From Acetobacter sp. (GTDB lineage: Bacteria > Pseudomonadota > Alphaproteobacteria > RF32 > CAG-239): a stretch of 39,413 nucleotides of DNA. This document shows, piece by piece, positions 7,918 to 15,890 of the stretch (position 1 is the first letter of the stretch; each line of letters begins with the position of its first letter). Position numbers and translations under genes: made by a program. The notes below the pieces were generated by a model. It was not told the DNA's origin. It did no database searches and saw only the letters and a program-made list of their open reading frames with translations. The stretch lies in assembly GCA_023665325.1 (NCBI GenBank), contig JAMPED010000016.1:1-39413 (forward strand), given 5' to 3'.

Positions 7918-9778
7918 TTGCTTGAAGGCCCCTTATCTTTGACATAAATTGGTTGAATTGTGAGGTTTCACTACTAGATGGAGTTTGAGATATATTAAAT
8001 ACATCTCCTAATTGTTGTGGAGTAAATTGAGTTCCAAACATTACTTGTTGCTGTTGCGGGGATAGGTTCTGTATTATTCCTTTTTGGAAGTTTGGCGGGA
8101 GGTATCCCATACCGCTGTAGAATTGCCCCATAGTCTTCATCTGCGTCGTAGGGTCGGATAACTCTTCTCTTTGCTTTGCAATAGCTCCTTGCGTATTGAT
8201 ATTTGCAACATCTGCAGAACCTTGATTAGCTATATATTGTTTCTTAAGATTACCCTGCTGTGTGATATTCGCGACATCAGCCGCACCAATATTTGACAAC
8301 TGTTGTTTTTGAATATCTCCAAAGGCTTGAGCATTCGCTACATCCAGCGCTTTACTCGCTTCAATTCTTGATTTATACAATTGTTGAATCAAGTCCATTT
8401 TTTCTTTCATATCAGTTGTTTGTTGGGCTTGTAGCTTAAGGACAGCCTCCACTTCTTGTTGTCTAGCTAGTATATCAGCTTTCTGCCTTTCTAACATCGC
8501 GGCTCTATAGTCCTCGTACGGGACTCCTGCTTGATTTGCCATACTAGCTCGGTATAATTGCTGTTGCCTATTGATATAATCCTGTGCACTGTTTACAGTA
8601 TCACCCATACCGAATGCTCTAGAAATTCTATTAGCAGCAGCATCTGCATTCAATCTACGATTGTATTCATTAATATCAATATTATAACCTTGAGCTGGAA
8701 CAACATCTCCTTGATATCTGGGGTCTTGAATGAGTTGCTCCCTCATTTGATTATAATCATTCCTTAGAGTATCCAGAACTTCTCTCGAAGAAACTATACC
8801 TTGATTATCTGTAAATCTATCTAGTAACTCTTTCTCTTGTTGAGACATATTATAATCCATTGTTGGTGTGTATGGTTGATACTGGAAATTTGTCGGAGCT
8901 GCAGCTCCAGTCACTACCCCCTGAGAAGGAATACTTTGCGAAACGTTGGATTGATTTAATGCGGGTAATTCGTCCAAAGAAATATTAAGCTCTTCGATAG
9001 TCGGGCGTGGGTCTGTATTTTTAATAATAAAATTTTCTACACTATCCGATGGTGCTGGTGGTAGGTCAGTGCTAGATTGAGGAGTGGAGTTTACAACTTG
9101 AGTCGGCTGGTCCGCTGGAGTGCTTGAAACTGTAGGCTGAGTTGGTGCTTGTAAATTTCTGTCAGTATACCACTGTCTCATAGCATCTTCTTCTTCCTGT
9201 TGTGTAGCAGTCCTTGATTTAAGTTGTTGGTCTAGTGCAAATCCTATCACACCACTCTTGACTAGATTAGCCACAGAAAAGCCTTGTTTTAGTATATTCT
9301 TAATATTAGAGCCCCATCCCTTCACGGTATTTCGTACATCTTTCAATATCGCACTTTCTTGCTTTGATAGGAGACTTTCTAAATCCTTTGCGTCGTTAAA
9401 TAAAGTATCATAAATCTGTTTGTTACTCGCCCCTCTTTCTTGGAGAGTGCCCAACAGCTTATACTGTTCACCTGTAAGCTGAGGTCTAGTTGATTGGGTT
9501 GTAGTCAATCGAGGTTGCGTGTTTTTTGAAGCAGTAGGAGTTTTATTACCTCCCTGTTGCGTCGAAACTACCGACGTACCCTTTTGTGTCGCAGGTAATT
9601 GTTTCGGTCTAATCTTATTAAATGTACTTTCAACATCTTTAAGAGCACCCTGCAGAAATCTATATTGAGTGGGGTGATTACGTCTTACATATTCTTTAAA
9701 GTTATCGAAGGTAGCATTAGGAAAACGTTCTACGTACTGACCAATTAATCTATCTAAAATATTAAAATTTATTGCCAT
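7907..9778 (-). CDS. Gln-rich ejection (internal virion) protein
   Basis: 623 residues, start MAINFNILDRLIGQYVERFP. Residues 60-110 and 200-320 are low-complexity Gln, Thr, Pro and Ser. One moderately hydrophobic segment lies near 165-185 (GFSVANLVKSGVIGFALDQQ). Residues of about 380-540 are a long Gln and Ala-rich helical region that includes three consecutive units of 22 residues (see 8171-8347). Composition, and position between a small Gly-rich virion protein and the 937-residue protein, match the second ejection protein of podoviruses. It probably sits inside the capsid and enters the cell envelope with the DNA. Confidence 0.7.
   Translation of the reverse strand: MAINFNILDRLIGQYVERFPNATFDNFKEYVRRNHPTQYRFLQGALKDVESTFNKIRPKQLPATQKGTSVVSTQQGGNKTPTASKNTQPRLTTTQSTRPQLTGEQYKLLGTLQERGASNKQIYDTLFNDAKDLESLLSKQESAILKDVRNTVKGWGSNIKNILKQGFSVANLVKSGVIGFALDQQLKSRTATQQEEEDAMRQWYTDRNLQAPTQPTVSSTPADQPTQVVNSTPQSSTDLPPAPSDSVENFIIKNTDPRPTIEELNISLDELPALNQSNVSQSIPSQGVVTGAAAPTNFQYQPYTPTMDYNMSQQEKELLDRFTDNQGIVSSREVLDTLRNDYNQMREQLIQDPRYQGDVVPAQGYNIDINEYNRRLNADAAANRISRAFGMGDTVNSAQDYINRQQQLYRASMANQAGVPYEDYRAAMLERQKADILARQQEVEAVLKLQAQQTTDMKEKMDLIQQLYKSRIEASKALDVANAQAFGDIQKQQLSNIGAADVANITQQGNLKKQYIANQGSADVANINTQGAIAKQREELSDPTTQMKTMGQFYSGMGYLPPNFQKGIIQNLSPQQQQVMFGTQFTPQQLGDVFNISQTPSSSETSQFNQFMSKIRGLQANEQ
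8171..8347 (-). repeat. Three tandem 22-residue repeats in ejection protein
   Basis: Residues 478-536 of the 623-residue protein contain three successive units starting LDVANAQAFGDIQKQ, ADVANITQQGNLKKQ and ADVANINTQGAIAKQ. The first two are 22 residues long and the third is about 15 before it fades. The shared pattern is DVAN....G...KQ...N.G. A 22-residue period equals about six helical turns, so the units should stack as one long helix or fold back as hairpins. Confidence 0.8.
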
Positions 9779-9795
9779 TCTACTCTCCTACCTTA

Positions 9796-10638
9796 CTATC
9801 TTTTTAACCGGTCATAATTCCCCGAACTACCAGTAAAAGTTGCTGAAGTGTTCGGCGTATTTATGTTACTAGCATTTCTATTCTGTTTATTTGAACTTTG
9901 TCCGAATAAACCAGATAATCCCTGTGCTACATTCTGTTGATTAAAGACGTTATTATACAGCCCTTGTCTTTGTTCAAATTCTGTCGGAGTCGCTCCGCCC
10001 ACAGAACGTAAGCTCGATGGGTCAATGGTAAATTGATTACCCATAGCTCCCATTATGCCTCCCCCGATTTGTGCTCCCAAAACGGGGTTTCCAACCGCAG
10101 CTCCAGCTACGGCGCCACCTATCTGCCCCACAGTTTGTAGTGCTGGAGCCCACCAGTTATCATTCATCTGGTCAACCATATCATTATATTGCTGGATATC
10201 AGAGTAAGCCTTACCTTGCTGGTATGCAGTATTATACACACCTGGTACATTATAAAGCATATTAAATTCTTGATTAGCTAAGTCTGAAGCCTGGCTTAAA
10301 CCTTGACTATACATACGAGCTGCCAGGTCATTATAATACCTCTGCTGGTCATCATACCCTTGCTGATTTAATGAACTATAACCACCAGTAGTTGCTGCAT
10401 AATTTCCTGCTGTAGCCTGTCCCATAGCTCTTTGATAATTCCTTAAGAAATCTGATTGCTGTGCAGCCTGTCCCAAGTTAACATAGTTTTCTAAATATGG
10501 GTCAAGCCTATTTTGGACATTGTCCATATAATTACCTAATTGGTTTAAACTTTGTTGGTATAGCGGAATAGCAGTATTAGATATATCTCTGCCACCTCTC
10601 GTATAGTCAGTTTGAGTTTTCTTTGCTTGCTTAGCCAT
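9796..10638 (-). CDS. Small Gly-rich ejection (internal virion) protein
   Basis: 280 residues, start MAKQAKKTQTDYTRGGRDIS. It contains Gln, Tyr and Asn-rich helices (residues 20-160) and then a Gly and Ala-rich hydrophobic stretch at about 168-200 (GQIGGAVAGAAVGNPVLGAQ) that could insert in a membrane. It is the first gene after the promoter at 10673-10701 and is followed by two larger virion proteins. This 3-gene set of rising size is characteristic of podoviral ejection proteins. Function by context and composition; no direct family match. Confidence 0.7.
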   Translation of the reverse strand: MAKQAKKTQTDYTRGGRDISNTAIPLYQQSLNQLGNYMDNVQNRLDPYLENYVNLGQAAQQSDFLRNYQRAMGQATAGNYAATTGGYSSLNQQGYDDQQRYYNDLAARMYSQGLSQASDLANQEFNMLYNVPGVYNTAYQQGKAYSDIQQYNDMVDQMNDNWWAPALQTVGQIGGAVAGAAVGNPVLGAQIGGGIMGAMGNQFTIDPSSLRSVGGATPTEFEQRQGLYNNVFNQQNVAQGLSGLFGQSSNKQNRNASNINTPNTSATFTGSSGNYDRLKR

Positions 10639-10672
10639 CGTCTAATTATCCTTTTATTACATTACATTTATC

Positions 10673-10701
10673 AGTATATAACAATAGAAAAAGATTGTCA
10701 A
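10673..10701 (-). promoter_or_regulatory. Sigma-70-type promoter for ejection and tail genes
   Basis: Minus strand reads TTGACA (10701-10696), a 17-base spacer, then TATACT (10678-10673). The predicted start point is about 28 bases upstream of ATG 10638, so this promoter serves the ejection-protein operon. Confidence 0.75.
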
Positions 10702-10713
10702 GTATATATTAAA

Positions 10714-11175
10714 CTAATCTTTACATTTTTTATCATTTTGCTCTTTAGCTATTTCATCAAATATTTCTAAGAGCCACTCTTCTGGGATTTGTTTATTAGC
10801 CCATTTGATACCGTGTTTGTCGCACCAATCAGCATAAGATGTTTTACTTCCTTTTTTAATCTTTTGGTTGGCGTTATAGAACACCATCCTAAAATCCACA
10901 TCAGGGTATTGTTCCATTAATAATAGCATTTTCTGTCTATCTTCCAATACCCACCTTCCTTTAGTCTCTATTACTATAGATTTACACAATGGGAAATCTG
11001 GAGTGTAGATGTGTTTACTTTCTGGAACTACATAGTTAAATTTTACGGCTTCATAATTAGGGTCTAAGCCAGCATTCTTAACTTGCTCTATAATCTTTTC
11101 TTCTAGTCCAGAACGAAAACCGTGTTTTCTGCCTGCCTGGTCTACAGTTATCTTCTTACGCTTAAATCGAACCAT
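10714..11175 (-). CDS. T7-type endonuclease I (Holliday junction resolvase)
   Basis: 153 residues. It matches the known architecture of T7 gp3 endonuclease I along its length: FRSGLEEKI, then YTPDFPL, then IETKGRW, then a C-terminal stretch TSYADWCDKHGIKWANK. The catalytic residues of T7 (Glu20, Asp55, Glu65, Lys67) have exact counterparts at Glu25, Asp60, Glu70 and Lys72, all shifted by five. The enzyme cuts branched DNA such as Holliday junctions. In T7 it debranches replicating DNA before packaging and degrades host DNA. Here it sits inside the virion operon, 3 bases after a GNAT-like gene, rather than with the replication genes. Confidence 0.93.
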   Translation of the reverse strand: MVRFKRKKITVDQAGRKHGFRSGLEEKIIEQVKNAGLDPNYEAVKFNYVVPESKHIYTPDFPLCKSIVIETKGRWVLEDRQKMLLLMEQYPDVDFRMVFYNANQKIKKGSKTSYADWCDKHGIKWANKQIPEEWLLEIFDEIAKEQNDKKCKD

Positions 11176-11178
11176 AGA

Positions 11179-11694
11179 CTAAATTCCCCTCTGGTATGTG
11201 TAGAAGTTTATATCATACATCTTACACTCGCCCTTACTGTTAGTGTACGGCAAAGCTTTTGGGACATACCCAGTTTTTTTAAAGCCTAAATGCTTACACA
11301 TAGATATCGCCCTTACAGCGATTTGAGGTATTTGACAATACAATATATCGAACACACTCTCATTTAATATTTTTGTAAATATGTTACGTGTTAGTTTGCC
11401 CCATAACTCTCTAGCTACGGCTATATGAACTTCTGCACAGCTTGTTTCTGCAATTCTAATATTATCATATATAACTAAACCAAATAGGATTTGCTCTTGT
11501 TGGTCAAATATACCCACAACCATACTATCACTTGATTGGATGAACCCATAGATAAAATCTACTATTTGCTCAGGTGTTGATAAGTCTATAATCGTTTGCT
11601 CATCCAAGATTAGTTTATTATCTTGATAGCACTTATAGATATCCTGATTGTGAATAATTAAATCATTTGCAAATATTTGTCTGTACTTTAACAT
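11179..11694 (-). CDS. GNAT-fold protein of podoviral virion operon
   Basis: 171 residues, start MLKYRQIFANDLIIHNQDIY. The second half has the order of a GNAT acetyltransferase: a strand with AETSCAEVHIAVARELWGKL, a helix, a strand FDILYCQIPQ, then AVRAISMCKHLGFKKTGYVP, where the N/A-x-x-S-x-x-x-x-x-x-LGF-x-x-x-G pattern is the usual end of the fold. GNAT-like proteins encoded beside the tail nozzle are known in T7-like phages (gp13 type), where a catalytic role is doubtful. The acetyl-CoA loop (Q/R-x-x-G-x-G/A) is not clearly present, which also suggests a non-enzymatic or altered role. Confidence 0.7.
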   Translation of the reverse strand: MLKYRQIFANDLIIHNQDIYKCYQDNKLILDEQTIIDLSTPEQIVDFIYGFIQSSDSMVVGIFDQQEQILFGLVIYDNIRIAETSCAEVHIAVARELWGKLTRNIFTKILNESVFDILYCQIPQIAVRAISMCKHLGFKKTGYVPKALPYTNSKGECKMYDINFYTYQRGI

Positions 11695-11698
11695 TCAA

Positions 11699-13522
11699 TT
11701 AATTTCCTTGCGAAAAGTCTGGTAGTCTGAGGGCTGATAAACAGAATGCAGTATTAGCTGGGAATTCTACGGTGATAGATACTCCATTACGCCCACTCAT
11801 AGGTGCGTACAATCTGGTTACATTACTACTCTTCTCTGCCCATTTTGAAGTTAATTCAAAACTTGGCACCTTTAGCTCATCATCCGAATATAATAATGGT
11901 GGCAAGAACTCTTGACCTTTTAGTGAGTTGAATGATGGAACTATCTTCTGGAACGAAGTTCCCGCATTTTCTGTAGATATTTGATATTCAATCCCATTGA
12001 GCTCTGTTACCTCAAGAATAGATGAGCATATTAATCTATTATCCCTTAGGCCAATAGGTTCGAAGACCGCAACATGAGATAAATTAGGAATTATCGAACC
12101 TTTTTTGAAATCTTGTACAATCTTATTATCTGAAGTAAGGAATACTACACCTTGATTGAAACCAATAAACGTTTCGATATCCTTATCTATTTGTCGTGGA
12201 AATAAGGTTCCCAGGTTAGTAAGAACTATACCCTTATTTAGATTTTCCCCGTAGTATAATACAAAAACTTCGTTCTCTGCATTGTAGGTAAGGAAACGCC
12301 TAGAACTATTGATACCGCTATTTTCGGCATCCAAAAATTCCGAGGTAATTACAGGTTTGCCACTAACCATAGCTCCAAATACGTTCACAGATACGGCATT
12401 AACTATCGCACCGCTATTAGTATCAAATGCATAAACTTTCTCTCCTACGATTACGTGGTCAGACGCGTACTTTTGACCCACCTGTGATATTTTCTTGATG
12501 CTTAACTGGTCGCCGATAGTTAAGAAGTAGATACCATTTTCTTTACTAATTAAAGTACCCTCTAGGAATTCTTCGATAGATAAAGTTTTAGAAGTATCTT
12601 GATAGAAGCCACCAAAATAGCCAGCCCCAAATGATTGACTGAAATCATTCATTACACCTACTCTGGAATAGTATATATCTCCAGTAATATGAACTATGAA
12701 TAGGCGGTTGTTTGACACTTCCATTAGTTGAGGAATTAGAGTTACGCTAGGTAGGGGAGTAGGCGCTTCTTCGCCTTCCACTGTGGGCTCTTCGTTTTCT
12801 GGTTCATAAATAAGGTCGATGGGTAAAGAAGTCTTTTCCCCGATTGATACTGTGGATGGAATATCCGTAGTATCGTCTTCATTATTTATTAGTCTTAGTG
12901 TGATGGTATCGTCTGATTTATTAGTAACTACTGACAACACAGTGAATGAATATTGGTTATCAATACATACCTCTTTATCGTTCCAAAAGTAATCCAAGAA
13001 TTCAATAGGTACTACAGCTTGATAATATGAACCAAAGTTTTGTAATTGTACATCAGTAACGATGTCTACGCTAGTACTTTCTTCATAATAAGCTCCAAAC
13101 ATATAGCTGGACCCTGCCGTATAAATTATCATATCTTTATTACGACTTGCTACTACAGGGTTGGCTACTTGAGGTAGGGTAGTCTTGTATTTCTTTAATC
13201 CTTGATTAGCCGTGTATAAATATACTTCGCCATCTAATGTAACAAGGAAAAATGAGTTAGTACCTGGCTGAGACTTAGTGTTGGCCACTATAGTTTTACC
13301 AGTATCAATGGAAGCTTTTTCTAGGTAGCCGTGTTGAGATACAAGAGCTCCCTTTTCTGACCAGATATTCCTGCCGCCGATAAGAGCTAAAGACGACAAT
13401 TGCTCTCCAATACTTCTGGGTGTATCGATTAGATATAAACCTTTAGAGAAGTCTGAGAAGATATACTGCCCATTATTTTTTGTCGAATTATTAATTCTTT
13501 TCTTTGCGTTATTATCTACCAT
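11699..13522 (-). CDS. Tail nozzle / tail tubular protein B-like
   Basis: 607 residues. The N-terminal part (ALIGGRNIWSEKGALVSQHG, about residues 47-66) and the following blades (FLVTLDGEVYLYTANQGLKK, then NRLFIVHITGDIYYSRVGVM) have the look of the beta-propeller nozzle proteins that close podovirus tails (T7 gp12 or P22 gp10 class). A Glu and Pro-rich insertion occurs at about 238-258. It follows the adaptor gene by 3 bases, as in the T7-like order adaptor then nozzle. It probably forms a hexameric nozzle through which DNA and ejection proteins pass. Confidence 0.75.
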   Translation of the reverse strand: MVDNNAKKRINNSTKNNGQYIFSDFSKGLYLIDTPRSIGEQLSSLALIGGRNIWSEKGALVSQHGYLEKASIDTGKTIVANTKSQPGTNSFFLVTLDGEVYLYTANQGLKKYKTTLPQVANPVVASRNKDMIIYTAGSSYMFGAYYEESTSVDIVTDVQLQNFGSYYQAVVPIEFLDYFWNDKEVCIDNQYSFTVLSVVTNKSDDTITLRLINNEDDTTDIPSTVSIGEKTSLPIDLIYEPENEEPTVEGEEAPTPLPSVTLIPQLMEVSNNRLFIVHITGDIYYSRVGVMNDFSQSFGAGYFGGFYQDTSKTLSIEEFLEGTLISKENGIYFLTIGDQLSIKKISQVGQKYASDHVIVGEKVYAFDTNSGAIVNAVSVNVFGAMVSGKPVITSEFLDAENSGINSSRRFLTYNAENEVFVLYYGENLNKGIVLTNLGTLFPRQIDKDIETFIGFNQGVVFLTSDNKIVQDFKKGSIIPNLSHVAVFEPIGLRDNRLICSSILEVTELNGIEYQISTENAGTSFQKIVPSFNSLKGQEFLPPLLYSDDELKVPSFELTSKWAEKSSNVTRLYAPMSGRNGVSITVEFPANTAFCLSALRLPDFSQGN

Positions 13523-13525
13523 AGA

Positions 13526-14233
13526 TTAACCTAACAAACCTCTACGTGGATTATAATGACCTGCCTGTCTACGGAAGCCTCGTTGAGCCTCATTGCTACC
13601 GTAATCTTTTTCAATGTAACTTCTAAGAGCTGAATTAGCTAGTTGTGCATAAGTCTCAGACAAGATATTATTGCATCGGATAAAAATAAGTGCGGTAGCT
13701 CTTAATACTACAACTTTAGCAAAGTCTTGCGAACCAATAATCTGGTCGTCAATATCAGTAACTGACTTCTTGTAAGTGTCATCATTTGATACCACCAAAT
13801 CATCAGACGATAATACTATTCTTAACTTATACTCTTTGTCAGGTACTGGGTGTAATTTCATATACCCTTTCTTAATTGTGTAACAAGTAGGCTCAGCCTT
13901 CGGATTATTCTCTGGAGTACTAGCTAAAGGATTAATATAATCTGCATAAGGAATACGTTTTATACACCCATCTGGTTTAATTAATTCAACATACCTAATA
14001 ATACCTTCAACACCATATTCTTGCATTCCTGGAATTGTAGTAATCTCATCAGTCCGCTCTAGAGTGTTAGTGTTGAGATACAAATTTTCTATTACATTAT
14101 GCAAACCTTCCGATATCATCTCTAATAGAAATCTAGTTATATCTGGAGTATCAGTAGGCGAACTATACTGAGGGAAGCCCGTCTTTGTTGCTATTTCATT
14201 ATATAAGTCTAAAACATTTATTAAAGATGCCAT
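13526..14233 (-). CDS. Head-tail adaptor / tail tubular protein A-like
   Basis: 235 residues, start MASLINVLDLYNEIATKTGF. The arrangement (helical N-terminus, central beta part GCIKRIPYADYINPL and GYMKLHPVPDKEYKLRIVLS, helical C-terminus ending RRGLLG) resembles the podoviral adaptor that docks under the portal (T7 gp11 and P22 gp4 class). It lies immediately after the capsid terminator and 3 bases before the nozzle gene. No promoter is obvious in the 32 bases between terminator and start, so expression may depend on read-through. Confidence 0.75.
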   Translation of the reverse strand: MASLINVLDLYNEIATKTGFPQYSSPTDTPDITRFLLEMISEGLHNVIENLYLNTNTLERTDEITTIPGMQEYGVEGIIRYVELIKPDGCIKRIPYADYINPLASTPENNPKAEPTCYTIKKGYMKLHPVPDKEYKLRIVLSSDDLVVSNDDTYKKSVTDIDDQIIGSQDFAKVVVLRATALIFIRCNNILSETYAQLANSALRSYIEKDYGSNEAQRGFRRQAGHYNPRRGLLG

Positions 14234-14265
14234 ATATATAAAAATCCTTTATTGGTTATACTTTT

Positions 14266-14298
14266 AAAAGAAAAGGGGATGGGTGTTAACCAACCCCC
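14266..14298 (-). terminator. Rho-independent terminator after major capsid gene
   Basis: On the minus strand, starting 18 bases after the capsid stop codon, a stem of about ten pairs with one mismatch (GGGGGTTGGT against ACCCATCCCC) encloses a TAAC loop. It is followed directly by TTTTCTTTT. This is a textbook intrinsic terminator. Confidence 0.88.
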
Positions 14299-14316
14299 AT
14301 AGAAAAACAATGCTTG

Positions 14317-15414
14317 TTAAGCAATAGTAATGTATGCTACAGCCAATGCATCAGGTTCAAATACTTTTTGACCATACAATTCACAACCGTGGTATTCAGT
14401 TGCAAATCTTGTATGAGATTTGAATGATGTAGGCGGTAATACTTTACCAGCTCTGGTGATAGCGTTTTTAGTACCAGCCACGATTACGTGTACACCAGCT
14501 GCAACGCCTTCGATATGGATGCGTTTACCATCTGCTGCTTCTGCTGCAGTACCTACTGTACGGAGAGAAGGTTCGATAGCTACGTCTAAACCAGTAATAG
14601 TTTTCACTTTACCAGTTTTAACTTTTTCATCTGCACCTTCAGTTGCTCTGTCAGTGAAGTACTTAGATTTAAGCAACATAGTGTAAAGCTGAGTATCCAT
14701 ATAGATTTTACCGTATGTAGATTTACCTTCTACAGGGTTAGAACCGAACGGAACTTGGCCATCTGCAGTGATAGCACCTTTATCATACAATCTTGCAAAC
14801 ATCGGCAAGATAACGTTTTCATAAAGGTCGTCTGCATTAGCGATAGCCACAGGAGCACTACCAGTACCAAGCAATGCGTCTAAGCCGTCAGCATTTTGAG
14901 ATTGAGCTACACCAGCATCAGAAGCTGCTGCTGTTGCAATTTCTGCATTGTGAGCTTTTCTCAATCTGTGAGCTGCTAGCTCAAGACCGCCGCTTTCATA
15001 GTTCCATTTACCCATTGCGTCAGTAAAGTCTGATACTGCAAATGCGTATTTAGATACTCTGTCAATTTTGAGTTCATTCTTAGTGAATGTCAAGTCTCTA
15101 ACTTGAAGACGAGCATCATTAACTCCGTGAGCTAAGTTGGCAGGGTCATCTACTGGGTTGTTAGATAAACCTTGAGCATCCAATGTGAATGTTTCTCTTT
15201 CACCATCTGGGGTGATGGGTTGACCAACAGATACATTTACAGAATTAGCGTCAGGTTTTACGATTTGAACAGTGTCGCCAATCTTGAAGAACTCGCCTTC
15301 ATAGTCTTGGTTTGTAAGACCCGTCATCATATCTGACATTGGTTGGTCTAAGATTAATTGCATCTTTGTCGCTAGTTGAACGCCAAAGCTGTTGTCATTA
15401 GGATTGTATGCCAT
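14317..15414 (-). CDS. Major capsid protein
   Basis: 365 residues, start MAYNPNDNSFGVQLATKMQL with an AGAGG binding site. The pattern fits HK97-fold capsid proteins of podoviruses: N-terminal helix, early beta segment (DTVQIVKPDANSVNVSVGQP), KIDRVSKYAFAVSDF and AAHRLRKAHNAEIATAAASD spine region, then KIYMDTQLYTMLLKSKYFTD and a C-terminal beta part ending LAVAYITIA. It lies directly downstream of portal and scaffold, and is flanked by its own candidate promoter and strong terminator. The bases used are richer in C and G at third positions than the neighbours (for example GCAGATGGC), consistent with high expression. Confidence 0.9.
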   Translation of the reverse strand: MAYNPNDNSFGVQLATKMQLILDQPMSDMMTGLTNQDYEGEFFKIGDTVQIVKPDANSVNVSVGQPITPDGERETFTLDAQGLSNNPVDDPANLAHGVNDARLQVRDLTFTKNELKIDRVSKYAFAVSDFTDAMGKWNYESGGLELAAHRLRKAHNAEIATAAASDAGVAQSQNADGLDALLGTGSAPVAIANADDLYENVILPMFARLYDKGAITADGQVPFGSNPVEGKSTYGKIYMDTQLYTMLLKSKYFTDRATEGADEKVKTGKVKTITGLDVAIEPSLRTVGTAAEAADGKRIHIEGVAAGVHVIVAGTKNAITRAGKVLPPTSFKSHTRFATEYHGCELYGQKVFEPDALAVAYITIA

Positions 15415-15436
15415 AATGTTTAACCTCTTTAATTAA

Positions 15437-15465
15437 AGTATATACATATAATAAACGTCCTTGAA
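15437..15465 (-). promoter_or_regulatory. Candidate promoter for major capsid gene
   Basis: Minus strand reads TTCAAG (15465-15460), a 17-base spacer that ends TGTA, then TATACT (15442-15437). The -35 box is weak and the -10 box good. A predicted start near 15430 gives a short leader before ATG 15414. The 170-base gap up to 15584 also holds a dyad AGGCTT-AGTG-AAGCCT at 15577-15592 that encloses the stop codon of the gene before. No T-run follows that dyad, so it is not a clear terminator. Confidence 0.45.
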
Positions 15466-15584
15466 GTTTATACACAGAGCTTCGTTGTACTTTAATCACT
15501 TGACCAATATACCCAGATTATTTCTGATACTGCCATCAGGTGGAGAGAAAGAATTTACTCTCTATGAAATCCTTATAGGCTTCA

Positions 15585-15887
15585 CTAAGCCTTTTTGTAT
15601 TCTTCTATAATTCTAGCAATAATTAAATTATCTTTAGTATTATAGCCTTCCTTAATATCTCGGATTAGATAAGCTCCTGCTTTTTCTATAATCTTTGACA
15701 TTTCTGCGTCTACAGGTACACCGTATGCCCGTAGAGCTGCGATAACCACAAAGGCAAATCTCTTACCTTGTTTAATATCTTTATCTGTTAGCTGAAAAGC
15801 TTTTATCTCTTCAACCTCAGCCTTACCTGCTTTGAATAGAACAACAGGTGTGCATAAGATTTTTTTTACTACTTCTTTGAAAGCCAT
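15585..15887 (-). CDS. Conserved-position hypothetical between scaffold and capsid
   Basis: 100 residues, start MAFKEVVKKILCTPVVLFKA. Basic and helical, with a hydrophobic middle (GKRFAFVVIAALRAYGVPVD) too interrupted by charge for a clear membrane span. It lies 3 bases after the scaffold gene and 170 bases before the capsid gene, so it is probably a morphogenesis or decoration factor. No family is recognised. Confidence 0.65.
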   Translation of the reverse strand: MAFKEVVKKILCTPVVLFKAGKAEVEEIKAFQLTDKDIKQGKRFAFVVIAALRAYGVPVDAEMSKIIEKAGAYLIRDIKEGYNTKDNLIIARIIEEYKKA

Positions 15888-15890
15888 TTA

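Noticed and set aside
15541..15592. Terminator between the 100-residue gene and the capsid gene
   Set aside because: Dyads AGGCTT-AGTG-AAGCCT and GAGAG...CTCTC exist, but neither is followed by a T-run on the transcribed strand.
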